NCBI RefSeq assembly: GCF_014207435.1
Contig: NZ_JACHGH010000002.1
Span: 248,001-312,000 of the forward strand
DNA length: 64,000 nucleotides
Source of the DNA: Salirhabdus euzebyi
GTDB taxonomy: Bacteria > Bacillota > Bacilli > Bacillales > Alkalibacillaceae
Direction of reading: 5' to 3'
How positions within the stretch are numbered: the stretch's first letter is position 1; each line of letters begins with the position of its first letter. The notes under the pieces are model-generated. The model was not told the DNA's origin. It worked only from the letters and a program-made list of their open reading frames with translations, and searched no databases. The position numbers were made by a program, and so were the translations under genes. This document shows positions 9,708-16,938 of this stretch, in pieces.

Positions 9708-9736
9708 ACTCATTAAAAACGAGAGGACCATAGCAT

Positions 9737-10297
9737 ATGATGAAGGAAAAAATGAGAGCGGCTAGTATATATTTATTTGATGAAAAAGGATATAGCGAAA
9801 CATCTATACAGGAAATTGTCGATGAAATTGGCGTGACAAAAGGTACGTTCTATTATTATTTTAATAGTAAGCAAGAATTACTAAAGGATATTAATTTGAC
9901 GTATATTCAATTCTTGCTTGGAAAACAGGAAGAAATTTTAAAAGAAAACATAAATTACACGGAAAAACTATACCGACTAATCTACATGGTTATTAGCACG
10001 ATTAAGACGCAACGTCAAAGCGCACGAGTCTTTTTCAGAGAAATGCGTCATTTAAGCGATGAACATTTAAACATTATTAAACGTAAGCGTAACGAGTTCC
10101 GGTCCCATTTTCAGAAAATGTTAGAAGAAGGCATTGAAGCGGGAGAATTTAACAGTAATCTTCGACCAGACATTTTAACCTTTGGTATTTTAGGAATGAC
10201 GAATTGGAGCTATTACTGGTTTAATCATGAAGGTGAAATTTCTGAAGAAGAGCTAGCGAAATTTTACACGGATATGCTAGTGAATGGGATTAAATAG
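9737..10297 (+). CDS. TetR-family regulator of the catabolic cluster
   Basis: A 186-residue TetR/AcrR regulator. The N-terminal helix-turn-helix (about residues 9-50) contains FDEKGYSETSIQEIVDEIG followed by KGTFYYYFNSKQELL, the recognition-helix pattern shared with FadR- and PaaR-like regulators of CoA catabolism. The C-terminal ligand domain has no motif that names the ligand; an acyl-CoA is likely by context. It sits between the beta-oxidation operon and the thioesterase/isomerase/transporter genes, and the palindrome ACTAACTAGTTAGT follows its stop codon. Confidence 0.88.
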   Translation: MMKEKMRAASIYLFDEKGYSETSIQEIVDEIGVTKGTFYYYFNSKQELLKDINLTYIQFLLGKQEEILKENINYTEKLYRLIYMVISTIKTQRQSARVFFREMRHLSDEHLNIIKRKRNEFRSHFQKMLEEGIEAGEFNSNLRPDILTFGILGMTNWSYYWFNHEGEISEEELAKFYTDMLVNGIK

Positions 10298-10308
10298 TGC
10301 TTGTAAAT

Positions 10309-10322
10309 ACTAACTAGTTAGT
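10309..10322. promoter_or_regulatory. TetR-type operator palindrome, site 2
   Basis: The perfect palindrome ACTAACTAGTTAGT lies 11 bases after the TetR stop and 16 bases before the thioesterase start. It is identical to the site at 3556-3569, which supports one regulon covering both operons. Confidence 0.7.
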
Positions 10323-10338
10323 TGGGAGGAGGTCAAAC

Positions 10339-10746
10339 ATGACTACTACCCATGAAATTGAGGTTTACGTTAGATTTTGTGAAACAGATGCAGTGGGGCA
10401 TGTGAACAATACGAGTCACTTTCTATACTTAGAAGAGGCGAGAACAAAGTTATTTAAAATTCTCTATCCAAACAGATCGTCCTCATTGAGTTTTCTAATC
10501 GTTTCGATTCAATGTGATTACGTCGCGCAAGCATATGCCGACGAAACGTTAAAAGTGGCTTCACATGTTTCAAAAATAGGAACAAAAAGCTTTACGATAA
10601 GTCAAATCCTATCCAATGCAAATACTGGGAAAATTATTGCAACTGCTTCTGCTGTAATGGTTTGTTATAGCCATGTAGAAGAAAAAACAGTCATCATTCC
10701 ACCAGACTTACGAATGAATTTAGAGGAACATCTTTTTGCAAAATAA
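10339..10746 (+). CDS. 4HBT-type acyl-CoA thioesterase
   Basis: A 135-residue hot-dog thioesterase of the YbgC/4-hydroxybenzoyl-CoA type. VRFCETDAVGHVNN at about residues 9-22 carries the catalytic Asp of this family, and the rest matches a single hot-dog fold. It may release CoA from a dead-end or surplus acyl-CoA and so protect the free CoA pool. The start follows GGGAGGAGG, directly behind the second palindrome, so it is the first gene under that operator. Confidence 0.85.
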   Translation: MTTTHEIEVYVRFCETDAVGHVNNTSHFLYLEEARTKLFKILYPNRSSSLSFLIVSIQCDYVAQAYADETLKVASHVSKIGTKSFTISQILSNANTGKIIATASAVMVCYSHVEEKTVIIPPDLRMNLEEHLFAK

Positions 10747-10797
10747 AAAGTCTGAATATTCACAACTGTTAGAAATCAAAATGAAGGAGTGGAAAAA

Positions 10798-11586
10798 ATG
10801 AATGAGACAAAAACAGAGCATTTACTTATACAAAAAAACAATGGGGTAATGAGTCTTACGTTAAATCGTCCGGAAAGTTTGAATGCCTTTAGCCCAGAGA
10901 TGATTAATGGGCTAAAAGCTGCCATCCAAGATGCAAAATCTGATGACACTATTCGTGTACTCGTCTTGTCAGGTGCAGGTCGTTCTTTTAGTGCAGGCGG
11001 TGACGTAAAAACAATGGGAGAAAGTACCCCGATGACAACCTATGATCATATCGGCAAACTAAACGAATTAGTCGTTTTGATGGTCGATTTGGAAAAACCG
11101 ATAATTGCTGCTGTTCATGGATTTGCTGCAGGCGCTGGTTTTAACCTCGCTTTAGCGTGTGACATGGTTTTAGCAGCCGAAGATAGCAAATTTGTTTTAA
11201 GTTTTTCTAAAGTTGGGCTAATTTCTGATGGTGGCGGCCTATACTTTTTACCGAGAATTATTGGGCCTTACCGTGCGAAGGAATTGTTGTTTAACGCTGA
11301 GCCAATTACAGCTGAGGAAGCCTATTCACTTGGCATCGTTAATCACATTTATCCACTAGTTGATTTTCAATCAAAGGTTGAACAGTTTACGGCAAAACTA
11401 GCAAATGGACCTTCTAAAGCTTTTGGTTTTATTAAAAAAATAGCCAATGAATCTTTACATTCTAGTTTAGATGAAGTGTTGGAGTTAGAGCGAATCACAC
11501 AGGCAACCGTTGTGACAACAGAGGATCACAAAGAAGGGGTTAAAGCGTTTAAGGAAAAGCGCCATCCTAATTTTAAAGGGAAATAA
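10798..11586 (+). CDS. crotonase-family protein, enoyl-CoA isomerase-like
   Basis: A 262-residue crotonase. The oxyanion-hole regions AGRSFSAGGDV and HGFAAGAGFN are present, but both Glu residues of true hydratases are absent: the sequence reads GAGFN and FVLSFSKVG where hydratases have GGGCE and QPE. Asp144 in ISDGGG lines up with the catalytic Asp of PaaG-type isomerases. I therefore favour a double-bond isomerase over a hydratase, with the MaoC pair doing hydration. ATG 10798 is chosen over GTG 10789 because AAGGAG overlaps the latter. Confidence 0.83.
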   Translation: MNETKTEHLLIQKNNGVMSLTLNRPESLNAFSPEMINGLKAAIQDAKSDDTIRVLVLSGAGRSFSAGGDVKTMGESTPMTTYDHIGKLNELVVLMVDLEKPIIAAVHGFAAGAGFNLALACDMVLAAEDSKFVLSFSKVGLISDGGGLYFLPRIIGPYRAKELLFNAEPITAEEAYSLGIVNHIYPLVDFQSKVEQFTAKLANGPSKAFGFIKKIANESLHSSLDEVLELERITQATVVTTEDHKEGVKAFKEKRHPNFKGK

Positions 11587-11602
11587 ATTTTTTACATTCA
11601 AT

Positions 11603-11616
11603 TGTAAGCGCTTACT
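11603..11616. promoter_or_regulatory. catabolite-responsive element (cre) for CcpA
   Basis: TGTAAGCGCTTACT matches the cre consensus TGWAANCGNTNWCA except for the last base and is almost fully palindromic. It lies 40 bases before the first transporter gene. CcpA binding there would repress the transporter when preferred sugars are present. Confidence 0.7.
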
Positions 11617-11655
11617 ATATTGTGAAATGATGTTTCATGAGAGGGTGAGAAAATA

Positions 11656-12519
11656 TTGGAACTATTAATACAACAGCTTTTTAATGGGTTAACGATTGGA
11701 AGTGTATATAGCTTAGTTGCACTTGGATTAACCTTAGTGTACGGGATTCTACATATACCAAACTTCGCTCATGGTGCACTATACATGGTTGGGGCCTACG
11801 TAACATTAACGATGATGGTTCAAGGAGGGTTTCATTATTTATTGGCAATCGTTATTTCCATATTAGTCGTAGGTTTGATCAGTGTCCTAATGGAAAGAGT
11901 GGTGTTTCACCCCTTAAGAGATTCCACGCCAATCCAACATAAAGTAGCAGCAATTGGTGTGTTGTTATTTTTAGAAGCATTGGCACATTACATTTGGGGT
12001 GCAGACTATCAACAAATGCCAACACCATATGGGCAAGTGGTAAAGGTATTTGATCTAACGTTCACCATGCAGCGAATTTTAATAGTTGTAACCGCAATAG
12101 TTGTAATGATTTTACTATACCTATTCCTGAAAAAAACCTATACTGGTGCAACTATTATCGCGATGTCTCAAAATCGTGAAGGAGCTTATTTAGTCGGGAT
12201 TAATGCAAACAAAGTAGCGATGCTAACCTTCTTTATCGCAGGCGCACTAGCAGCAATTGGTGCATCGTTAACGTCACCTATTAATCTCGTATTTCCAAGT
12301 ATGGGGCACCTCGTTATTTTAAAAGCATTCGTTATTATTATTATCGGTGGTATGGGAAGTGTACCTGGAGCCATTCTCGGGGGTTATATATTAGGATTTA
12401 GTGAAAGCTTAGGTGCAACTTATTTGTTTAGTGATTATAAAGACCTCATCGCCTTCGTCCTACTTGTCATCATTTTAACTGTTAAACCACAGGGCATATT
12501 TGCGAAAGGGGGAGTTTAA
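11656..12519 (+). CDS. branched-chain-type ABC transporter permease (LivH-like)
   Basis: A 287-residue inner-membrane permease of the LivH type with about eight hydrophobic segments, beginning with the family pattern QQLFNGLTIGSVYSLVALGLTLVYGI and containing the coupling region GGMGSVPGAILGG. It would form the translocation channel with the LivM-like protein that follows directly (no intergenic base). The start is TTG behind GAGAGGGTGAG. Liv-type importers carry branched amino acids but also aromatic and fatty carboxylates; context here favours the substrate of the catabolic island. Confidence 0.9.
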   Translation: MELLIQQLFNGLTIGSVYSLVALGLTLVYGILHIPNFAHGALYMVGAYVTLTMMVQGGFHYLLAIVISILVVGLISVLMERVVFHPLRDSTPIQHKVAAIGVLLFLEALAHYIWGADYQQMPTPYGQVVKVFDLTFTMQRILIVVTAIVVMILLYLFLKKTYTGATIIAMSQNREGAYLVGINANKVAMLTFFIAGALAAIGASLTSPINLVFPSMGHLVILKAFVIIIIGGMGSVPGAILGGYILGFSESLGATYLFSDYKDLIAFVLLVIILTVKPQGIFAKGGV

Positions 12520-13518
12520 ATGCCAACTCTACTCTCGAAAAAATATGCACTTATCGCCATCATACTCGTAGCTATTCTTATTCCACTCCTATCAACTAAT
12601 GAATATTACCTTCACATTTTAACATTATCTTTCATTTGGATCATTGCTGTTTATGGCCTAAATTTACTTGCTGGTTTTACTGGTTACTTGTCACTAGCAC
12701 ACGCAGGATTCTTTGGAATTGGTGCCTATGCCTTAGGCCTACTTACCGTAAAAGGAGGTATGAGCTTCTGGCCAGCCTTCTTCCTTGCACCAGTTATTAC
12801 AACCGTTATTGGTTTTTTCATCGGCTTAGTTGCCTTACGAACTAAAGAACACTTCTTTGCGATCTATACACTATGCGTTGGCTACATTATTTACCTCGTT
12901 ATAGATAAATGGGAAGGTTTAACTGGAGGTGTTCGCGGTCTAATTGGTATTCCGGGACCAACAAATATTGGACCTATTGAATTAACGAGTGCAAATGCTC
13001 GATATTATTTCGTGTTAACAGTATTACTACTCGTTGTCTTTCTCATCTATCGGATTGTTAACTCTCTCGTAGGTAGGTCGTTTATCGCCATTCGGAATGA
13101 TGAGCAGCTTGCCCAATCAATTGGCATATCAACGTTGAAAAACAAATTGATGTCTTTTGTGCTATCCACCTTTTTTGCCGGTCTAGCAGGTGCTCTTTAC
13201 GCAAGCTTTATCCGATTCATTGGACCAGATATCAGCAACATCAACATCACCTTTGATTTACTCATTTTTATGATTGTCGGTGGTATTGGAACACTTTCTG
13301 GACCAGTAATCGGTACGTTGTTAATCGTTGTCTTGTCTCAACAACTACAATTTTTACAAGATCATAGAATGTTAATTTTCGGTCCTTTGCTTACTTCGAT
13401 TATCATTTTCTCACCTCGAGGATTAGCTGGCATGTACCTTACTTGGTATTACAAACGGAAGGCAAAAAAGAAAGCACAAATACAGACTGATAATGCAAGT
13501 ATAGGGGGGGATTCCTGA
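12520..13518 (+). CDS. branched-chain-type ABC transporter permease (LivM-like)
   Basis: A 332-residue permease with about nine to ten membrane segments, the LivM signature NLLAGFTGYLSLAHAGFFGIGAYA near residue 47-70, and GGIGTLSGPVIG in the coupling loop. The basic tail ends with KRKAKKKAQ. It starts on the base after the LivH-like stop and its stop overlaps the start of the LivG-like ATPase by one base, so the five transport genes form one unit. Partner assignment is by order and family, not proof. Confidence 0.9.
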   Translation: MPTLLSKKYALIAIILVAILIPLLSTNEYYLHILTLSFIWIIAVYGLNLLAGFTGYLSLAHAGFFGIGAYALGLLTVKGGMSFWPAFFLAPVITTVIGFFIGLVALRTKEHFFAIYTLCVGYIIYLVIDKWEGLTGGVRGLIGIPGPTNIGPIELTSANARYYFVLTVLLLVVFLIYRIVNSLVGRSFIAIRNDEQLAQSIGISTLKNKLMSFVLSTFFAGLAGALYASFIRFIGPDISNINITFDLLIFMIVGGIGTLSGPVIGTLLIVVLSQQLQFLQDHRMLIFGPLLTSIIIFSPRGLAGMYLTWYYKRKAKKKAQIQTDNASIGGDS

Positions 13519-14282
13519 TGTTTTTGGAAGCAAAAAATCTATCAAAGCATTTTGGTGGTTTGCATGCGGTGAAAGAAGTTGATTTTTCGGTAGAAAAAGG
13601 AAAAATCAATGCCATCATCGGGCCAAATGGTGCAGGTAAATCTACCTTTTTCAATGTAATAACAGGTTTGCACCGACCAAGCTCTGGCCAAGTCATTTTT
13701 AAAGGAGATGATATTTCCAAGCTTCCGCCTAATAAAATAGCACTACTTGGGATAGCAAGAACCTTCCAGACAACAAATCTTTTTGAACAAGCAACGGTTT
13801 TTGAAAATGTCGTCGTCGGTCATCGTTTGCGTACGAAGTCAAATTTATTTGATGCGATTTTTCGGACGAAAAGGACAAAACAAGAAGAAGAAAAATGTAA
13901 AGAAAAAGCTTTAGAAGTACTCCATTTCGTTGGCCTTGCTCATGCGGCGGAACGAATGGTAGGTAGTATTTCTCAAGAGGAGAAGAAACGAATCGCCTTT
14001 GCTCTTGCGTTAGCAACTGATCCTGAAATTGTTTTTTTAGATGAACCTACTGCAGGTGTAAACCCGGATGAAACAGAAGAATTGGCCCAACTGATGCAAA
14101 AAATGGTGCAAAAAGGTATTACAGTCTGTCTCATTGAGCACAAAATGCAAATGATTATGAAACTGGCAGATAAAATTATGGTGCTGAACTACGGGGAAAA
14201 AATAGCAGAAGGAACACCAGATGAAATTAACAACAACGAAGAAGTAATAAAAGCGTATTTAGGAGGGAGTGCCAGTGCTTGA
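13518..14282 (+). CDS. ABC transporter ATPase (LivG-like)
   Basis: A 254-residue ATPase. Walker A GPNGAGKST is at about residues 35-43, Walker B IVFLDEPTAG near 167-176 and the switch His in LIEHKM near 205. The signature motif is degenerate, reading GSISQEEKKRIAFALALA in place of LSGGQ, so residues SISQE replace the usual LSYGQ of LivG proteins. The partner LivF-like ATPase has a normal signature. The stop overlaps the next start by eight bases. Confidence 0.9.
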   Translation: MFLEAKNLSKHFGGLHAVKEVDFSVEKGKINAIIGPNGAGKSTFFNVITGLHRPSSGQVIFKGDDISKLPPNKIALLGIARTFQTTNLFEQATVFENVVVGHRLRTKSNLFDAIFRTKRTKQEEEKCKEKALEVLHFVGLAHAAERMVGSISQEEKKRIAFALALATDPEIVFLDEPTAGVNPDETEELAQLMQKMVQKGITVCLIEHKMQMIMKLADKIMVLNYGEKIAEGTPDEINNNEEVIKAYLGGSASA

Positions 14283-14982
14283 GTTAAAGAATGTATACGT
14301 TAAATATGGTCAGTTTACTGCCATTCAAAACGTAAATATCCAAGTAGATGCAGGTGAAATCGTCGTTCTTTTAGGAGCAAACGGAGCAGGAAAAAGCACA
14401 ACCTTCCGAGCGATTAGTGGTTTAAGTAAACCAGTTTCGGGTGAAATCCAATTAGAAGATCAAGCTATTGGAGGAAAATCACCAGATCAAATTGTAAAAA
14501 CTGGCATTGTTCAGTGTGCAGAAGATCGAAAATTGTTCACACAGATGACTGTACAGGAGAATCTAATGATGGGGGCATATGTACATCGAAAAAAGAAAAA
14601 TGAAATGAAGAAAAGATTTCAAGAAGTTTATGATATGTTCCCGATTTTATATGAAAAGCGCAAGGATACAGCAGGTTCTTTAAGCGGCGGTCAGCAGCAG
14701 ATGCTTGCCATTGGTCGAGCCCTTATGTCCAAACCGAAAATAATGCTCCTCGATGAACCGTCCATCGGTTTAGCCCCAATGATTGTGGAGCAAATGTTTG
14801 AAACGATTAAACAAATCAACAGAGAAGGAACAACTATTTTATTAGCGGAACAAAATGCAAATGCTGCCTTAAGTATCGCAAGTAAAGGGTATGTTTTCGA
14901 AAACGGTAAAATCGTTGTCGAGGGAACATCAGAAGAATTGTTCTCCAACGAAGAAGTACGAAGAGCATATATTGGTGCGTAG
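14275..14982 (+). CDS. ABC transporter ATPase (LivF-like)
   Basis: A 235-residue ATPase with Walker A GANGAGKST at about residues 36-44, the intact signature LSGGQQQ, Walker B IMLLDEPSIGL and the switch region LLAEQNA. GTG 14275 is preferred over GTG 14269 because AGGAGGG then stands seven bases upstream and the protein begins at the usual LELKNVYVKYG. It overlaps the LivG-like gene, so the two ATPases are translationally coupled and probably heterodimerise. Confidence 0.9.
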   Translation: MLELKNVYVKYGQFTAIQNVNIQVDAGEIVVLLGANGAGKSTTFRAISGLSKPVSGEIQLEDQAIGGKSPDQIVKTGIVQCAEDRKLFTQMTVQENLMMGAYVHRKKKNEMKKRFQEVYDMFPILYEKRKDTAGSLSGGQQQMLAIGRALMSKPKIMLLDEPSIGLAPMIVEQMFETIKQINREGTTILLAEQNANAALSIASKGYVFENGKIVVEGTSEELFSNEEVRRAYIGA

Positions 14983-15013
14983 CTAACAGGAGAAAGTCTT
15001 ACTTAATTTGGAA

Positions 15014-15040
15014 ATAAAATTTTGTTAAACAAAATTTTAT
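15014..15040 (+). other. AT-rich perfect hairpin between the ATPase and binding-protein genes
   Basis: ATAAAATTTTGT and ACAAAATTTTAT form a 12-bp perfect inverted repeat around a TAA loop. It lacks the GC stem and following T-run of a strong terminator. It lies 28 bases before the binding-protein gene and could be an RNA-processing or stability element that raises binding protein relative to membrane subunits, a common need in ABC operons. Confidence 0.5.
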
Positions 15041-15067
15041 ATATTTTAAAAATGGGGAGGAAAAGTA

Positions 15068-16324
15068 ATGAAGAAAAGGATGTATTTATTTTTAATCAGT
15101 TTGTTGGTAGCCGTTTTTACGTTAGCTGCATGTGCTCAGACTGATGACACAGGGGGAGAAACACCAAGTGAACAACCTGATGGAGATTCTTCAAGTGAAC
15201 AACCAGACAGCACGGATAGTGGTAGCGGAGGTGACAGCAGTGACAAGCCAGCACAAACCGTTAACATCGGCTATAGTGGACCATTAAGCGGTCCGGCTGC
15301 TTATTACGGAGAAAATACGTTAACTGGTTTGGAATTAGCTGTTGAGGAAATTAATGAAGAAGGATTTGAAGTAGATGGGCAGTTATACAACATTAACCTT
15401 GTGGCCCTAGATGATAAATACTTACCAAACGAAACAGCCGCTAACGCAAAACGTTTAGTGCAAGAACATAAAACACCTATTATTTTCACACCACATAGCG
15501 GCGGAATTTTTGCTTTACAAGTATTTAACGAACAAGATAACTTCATTATTGGTGCATACTCCAGTGAGCCAGCTATTACAGAAGCAGGTAATTCATTAAC
15601 CGTTCGTATACCACCAAGTTATGCTGGTTACATCGAGCCTTTCACAACGTATGCAATGGAGCGATTCGGCAATAAAATCGCTGCTTTACCAACTAACTCT
15701 CAATATGGAAAAGACTGGACGGAAGCGCTACTACCATACTGGGAAGATCAAGGTGGAGAGGTCGTCTATAATTCATCCATTGACTTTGCGAAAGATACAG
15801 ATTTCTTTACGATTTTAACGAATGCTCTAGAGGACGATCCTGATGTACTCTTTATCGGTGGACCATCACAACCAACGGCAATGGTAGCGAAGCAAGCGAG
15901 GGAATTAGGATTTGAAGGTGGATTTATCGTCATGGACCAAGCGAAACTTGATGAAATGACAGCTGTTACTGGTTCTTATGAAGCTTTAGAAGGGTCTATT
16001 GGTGTAATGCCACTTATCGAAGCTGACTATCCAGGTACGCCTGCTTTTGTTGAAAAATACAAAGCTGCTCACGATAAAAACCCAGGATCAGAAGCAGGAC
16101 TTCACTACATTTCAATGTATGTATTCATAGAAGCGATGAAAGCAGCAGGATCGGTTGATGACCCAGCTGCAATTTACGCACAAATGCAAACAGGATTAGA
16201 TAACCTGCCGGAAGATAAGCGTGTTTACGAAATCCCAATGATTGATGAAAAAGGTGGTTTCGTGGCAGATTTAAGTGTTGCAGCTGTGGAAGATGGAAAA
16301 GTCGTTCCGATCCCAGTAGAATAA
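15068..16324 (+). CDS. ABC transporter substrate-binding lipoprotein (LivJ-like)
   Basis: A 418-residue type I periplasmic-binding-fold lipoprotein. Residues 1-20 form a signal peptide with lipobox TLAAC, so Cys21 would be lipidated and tether the protein outside the membrane. A Ser/Glu/Pro/Asp-rich low-complexity linker (about residues 25-60, with EQPD repeated) precedes the Leu/Ile/Val-binding-like domain starting at VNIGYSGPLSGP. It follows the Liv ATPases and strong GGGGAGG. The ligand is not evident; family members in catabolic clusters often bind aromatic or aliphatic acids. Confidence 0.9.
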   Translation: MKKRMYLFLISLLVAVFTLAACAQTDDTGGETPSEQPDGDSSSEQPDSTDSGSGGDSSDKPAQTVNIGYSGPLSGPAAYYGENTLTGLELAVEEINEEGFEVDGQLYNINLVALDDKYLPNETAANAKRLVQEHKTPIIFTPHSGGIFALQVFNEQDNFIIGAYSSEPAITEAGNSLTVRIPPSYAGYIEPFTTYAMERFGNKIAALPTNSQYGKDWTEALLPYWEDQGGEVVYNSSIDFAKDTDFFTILTNALEDDPDVLFIGGPSQPTAMVAKQARELGFEGGFIVMDQAKLDEMTAVTGSYEALEGSIGVMPLIEADYPGTPAFVEKYKAAHDKNPGSEAGLHYISMYVFIEAMKAAGSVDDPAAIYAQMQTGLDNLPEDKRVYEIPMIDEKGGFVADLSVAAVEDGKVVPIPVE

Positions 16325-16326
16325 AA

Positions 16327-16374
16327 AATATAAAATCGGCAAACATAATTTGTTTGCCGATTTTATATTTTTAT
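16327..16374 (+). terminator. intrinsic terminator of the transporter operon
   Basis: ATAAAATCGGCAAAC and GTTTGCCGATTTTAT form a 15-bp stem around a seven-base loop, ending in ATTTTTAT, immediately after the binding-protein stop codon. Confidence 0.85.
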
Positions 16375-16413
16375 AGTTGCTTTTTTGTGTGAAGTCCATA
16401 CTGAACAAGATGA

Positions 16414-16860
16414 GTGTTAGTCCGTCGCAGTGGAAAAATACTCGCTTTCCATTGGCAAGGCCAGAGCCTCCTCGCGAGCAAAGGACGCTCGTCTCGGGGG
16501 TCTTCAGACTCATGCTCTCCCATAGGACAAGGAGCGCTTCGGCAGCATTACATCGCACGAAAAAAATTGCCTTTCATTTTCGAGGAGTCTCGTATGTTTC
16601 CGCTGCTTGGGATAGTGGTCTGTATTAGCAATCAGTATCCCTAAAACCAAAACGATAATATCATGTGTCATTCCTGTTCATAAATCAAATAATCTTTATT
16701 AGCGTAGGCAGATTACGTAGACTCCTACGGGACCTGTTTACCTAAGTGAGACTCCGGAGACGAAGTCGAGGAGGCTCACTGGGAACCACTGGAAAGCGAA
16801 GTATTCTGCCGAAGCTGCGAGTTAGCTCCTACTTCAAGAACGTCGCATTTTCTATCAACT
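16414..16860. repeat. second inverted pair of the intergenic repeat family
   Basis: This gene-free stretch (16325-16938) repeats the layout at 3.1-3.5 kb: a minus-oriented copy (about 16430-16625) faces a plus-oriented copy (about 16700-16850). The minus copy carries GTCTGAAGACCCC and GAGGAGGCTC; the plus copy carries GACTCCTACGGGA, GAGGAGGCTCA and ends in GTCGCATTTTCTATCAA, which is also the end of the pair at 3.5 kb. No coding function is supported. The two pairs bracket most of the catabolic island. Confidence 0.65.
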
Positions 16861-16938
16861 GTGATGCAAATGACAACAATATTTATTTAATTATTAGTTA
16901 CAATCCGTTCATGTTTTAACTCAGTTGAATATACTCAA

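Noticed and set aside
1-16400. A phenylacetate (paa) or polyhydroxyalkanoate gene cluster
   Set aside because: The ring-oxygenase (paaABCDE), PaaZ and phaC/phasin genes are absent; the ligase is of the FadD type, and only the crotonase recalls PaaG.
16377-16644. Overlapping plus-strand frames of 76-83 residues after the transporter operon
   Set aside because: They are translations of the second repeat pair; the same repeat gives unrelated peptides at 3.1 kb.
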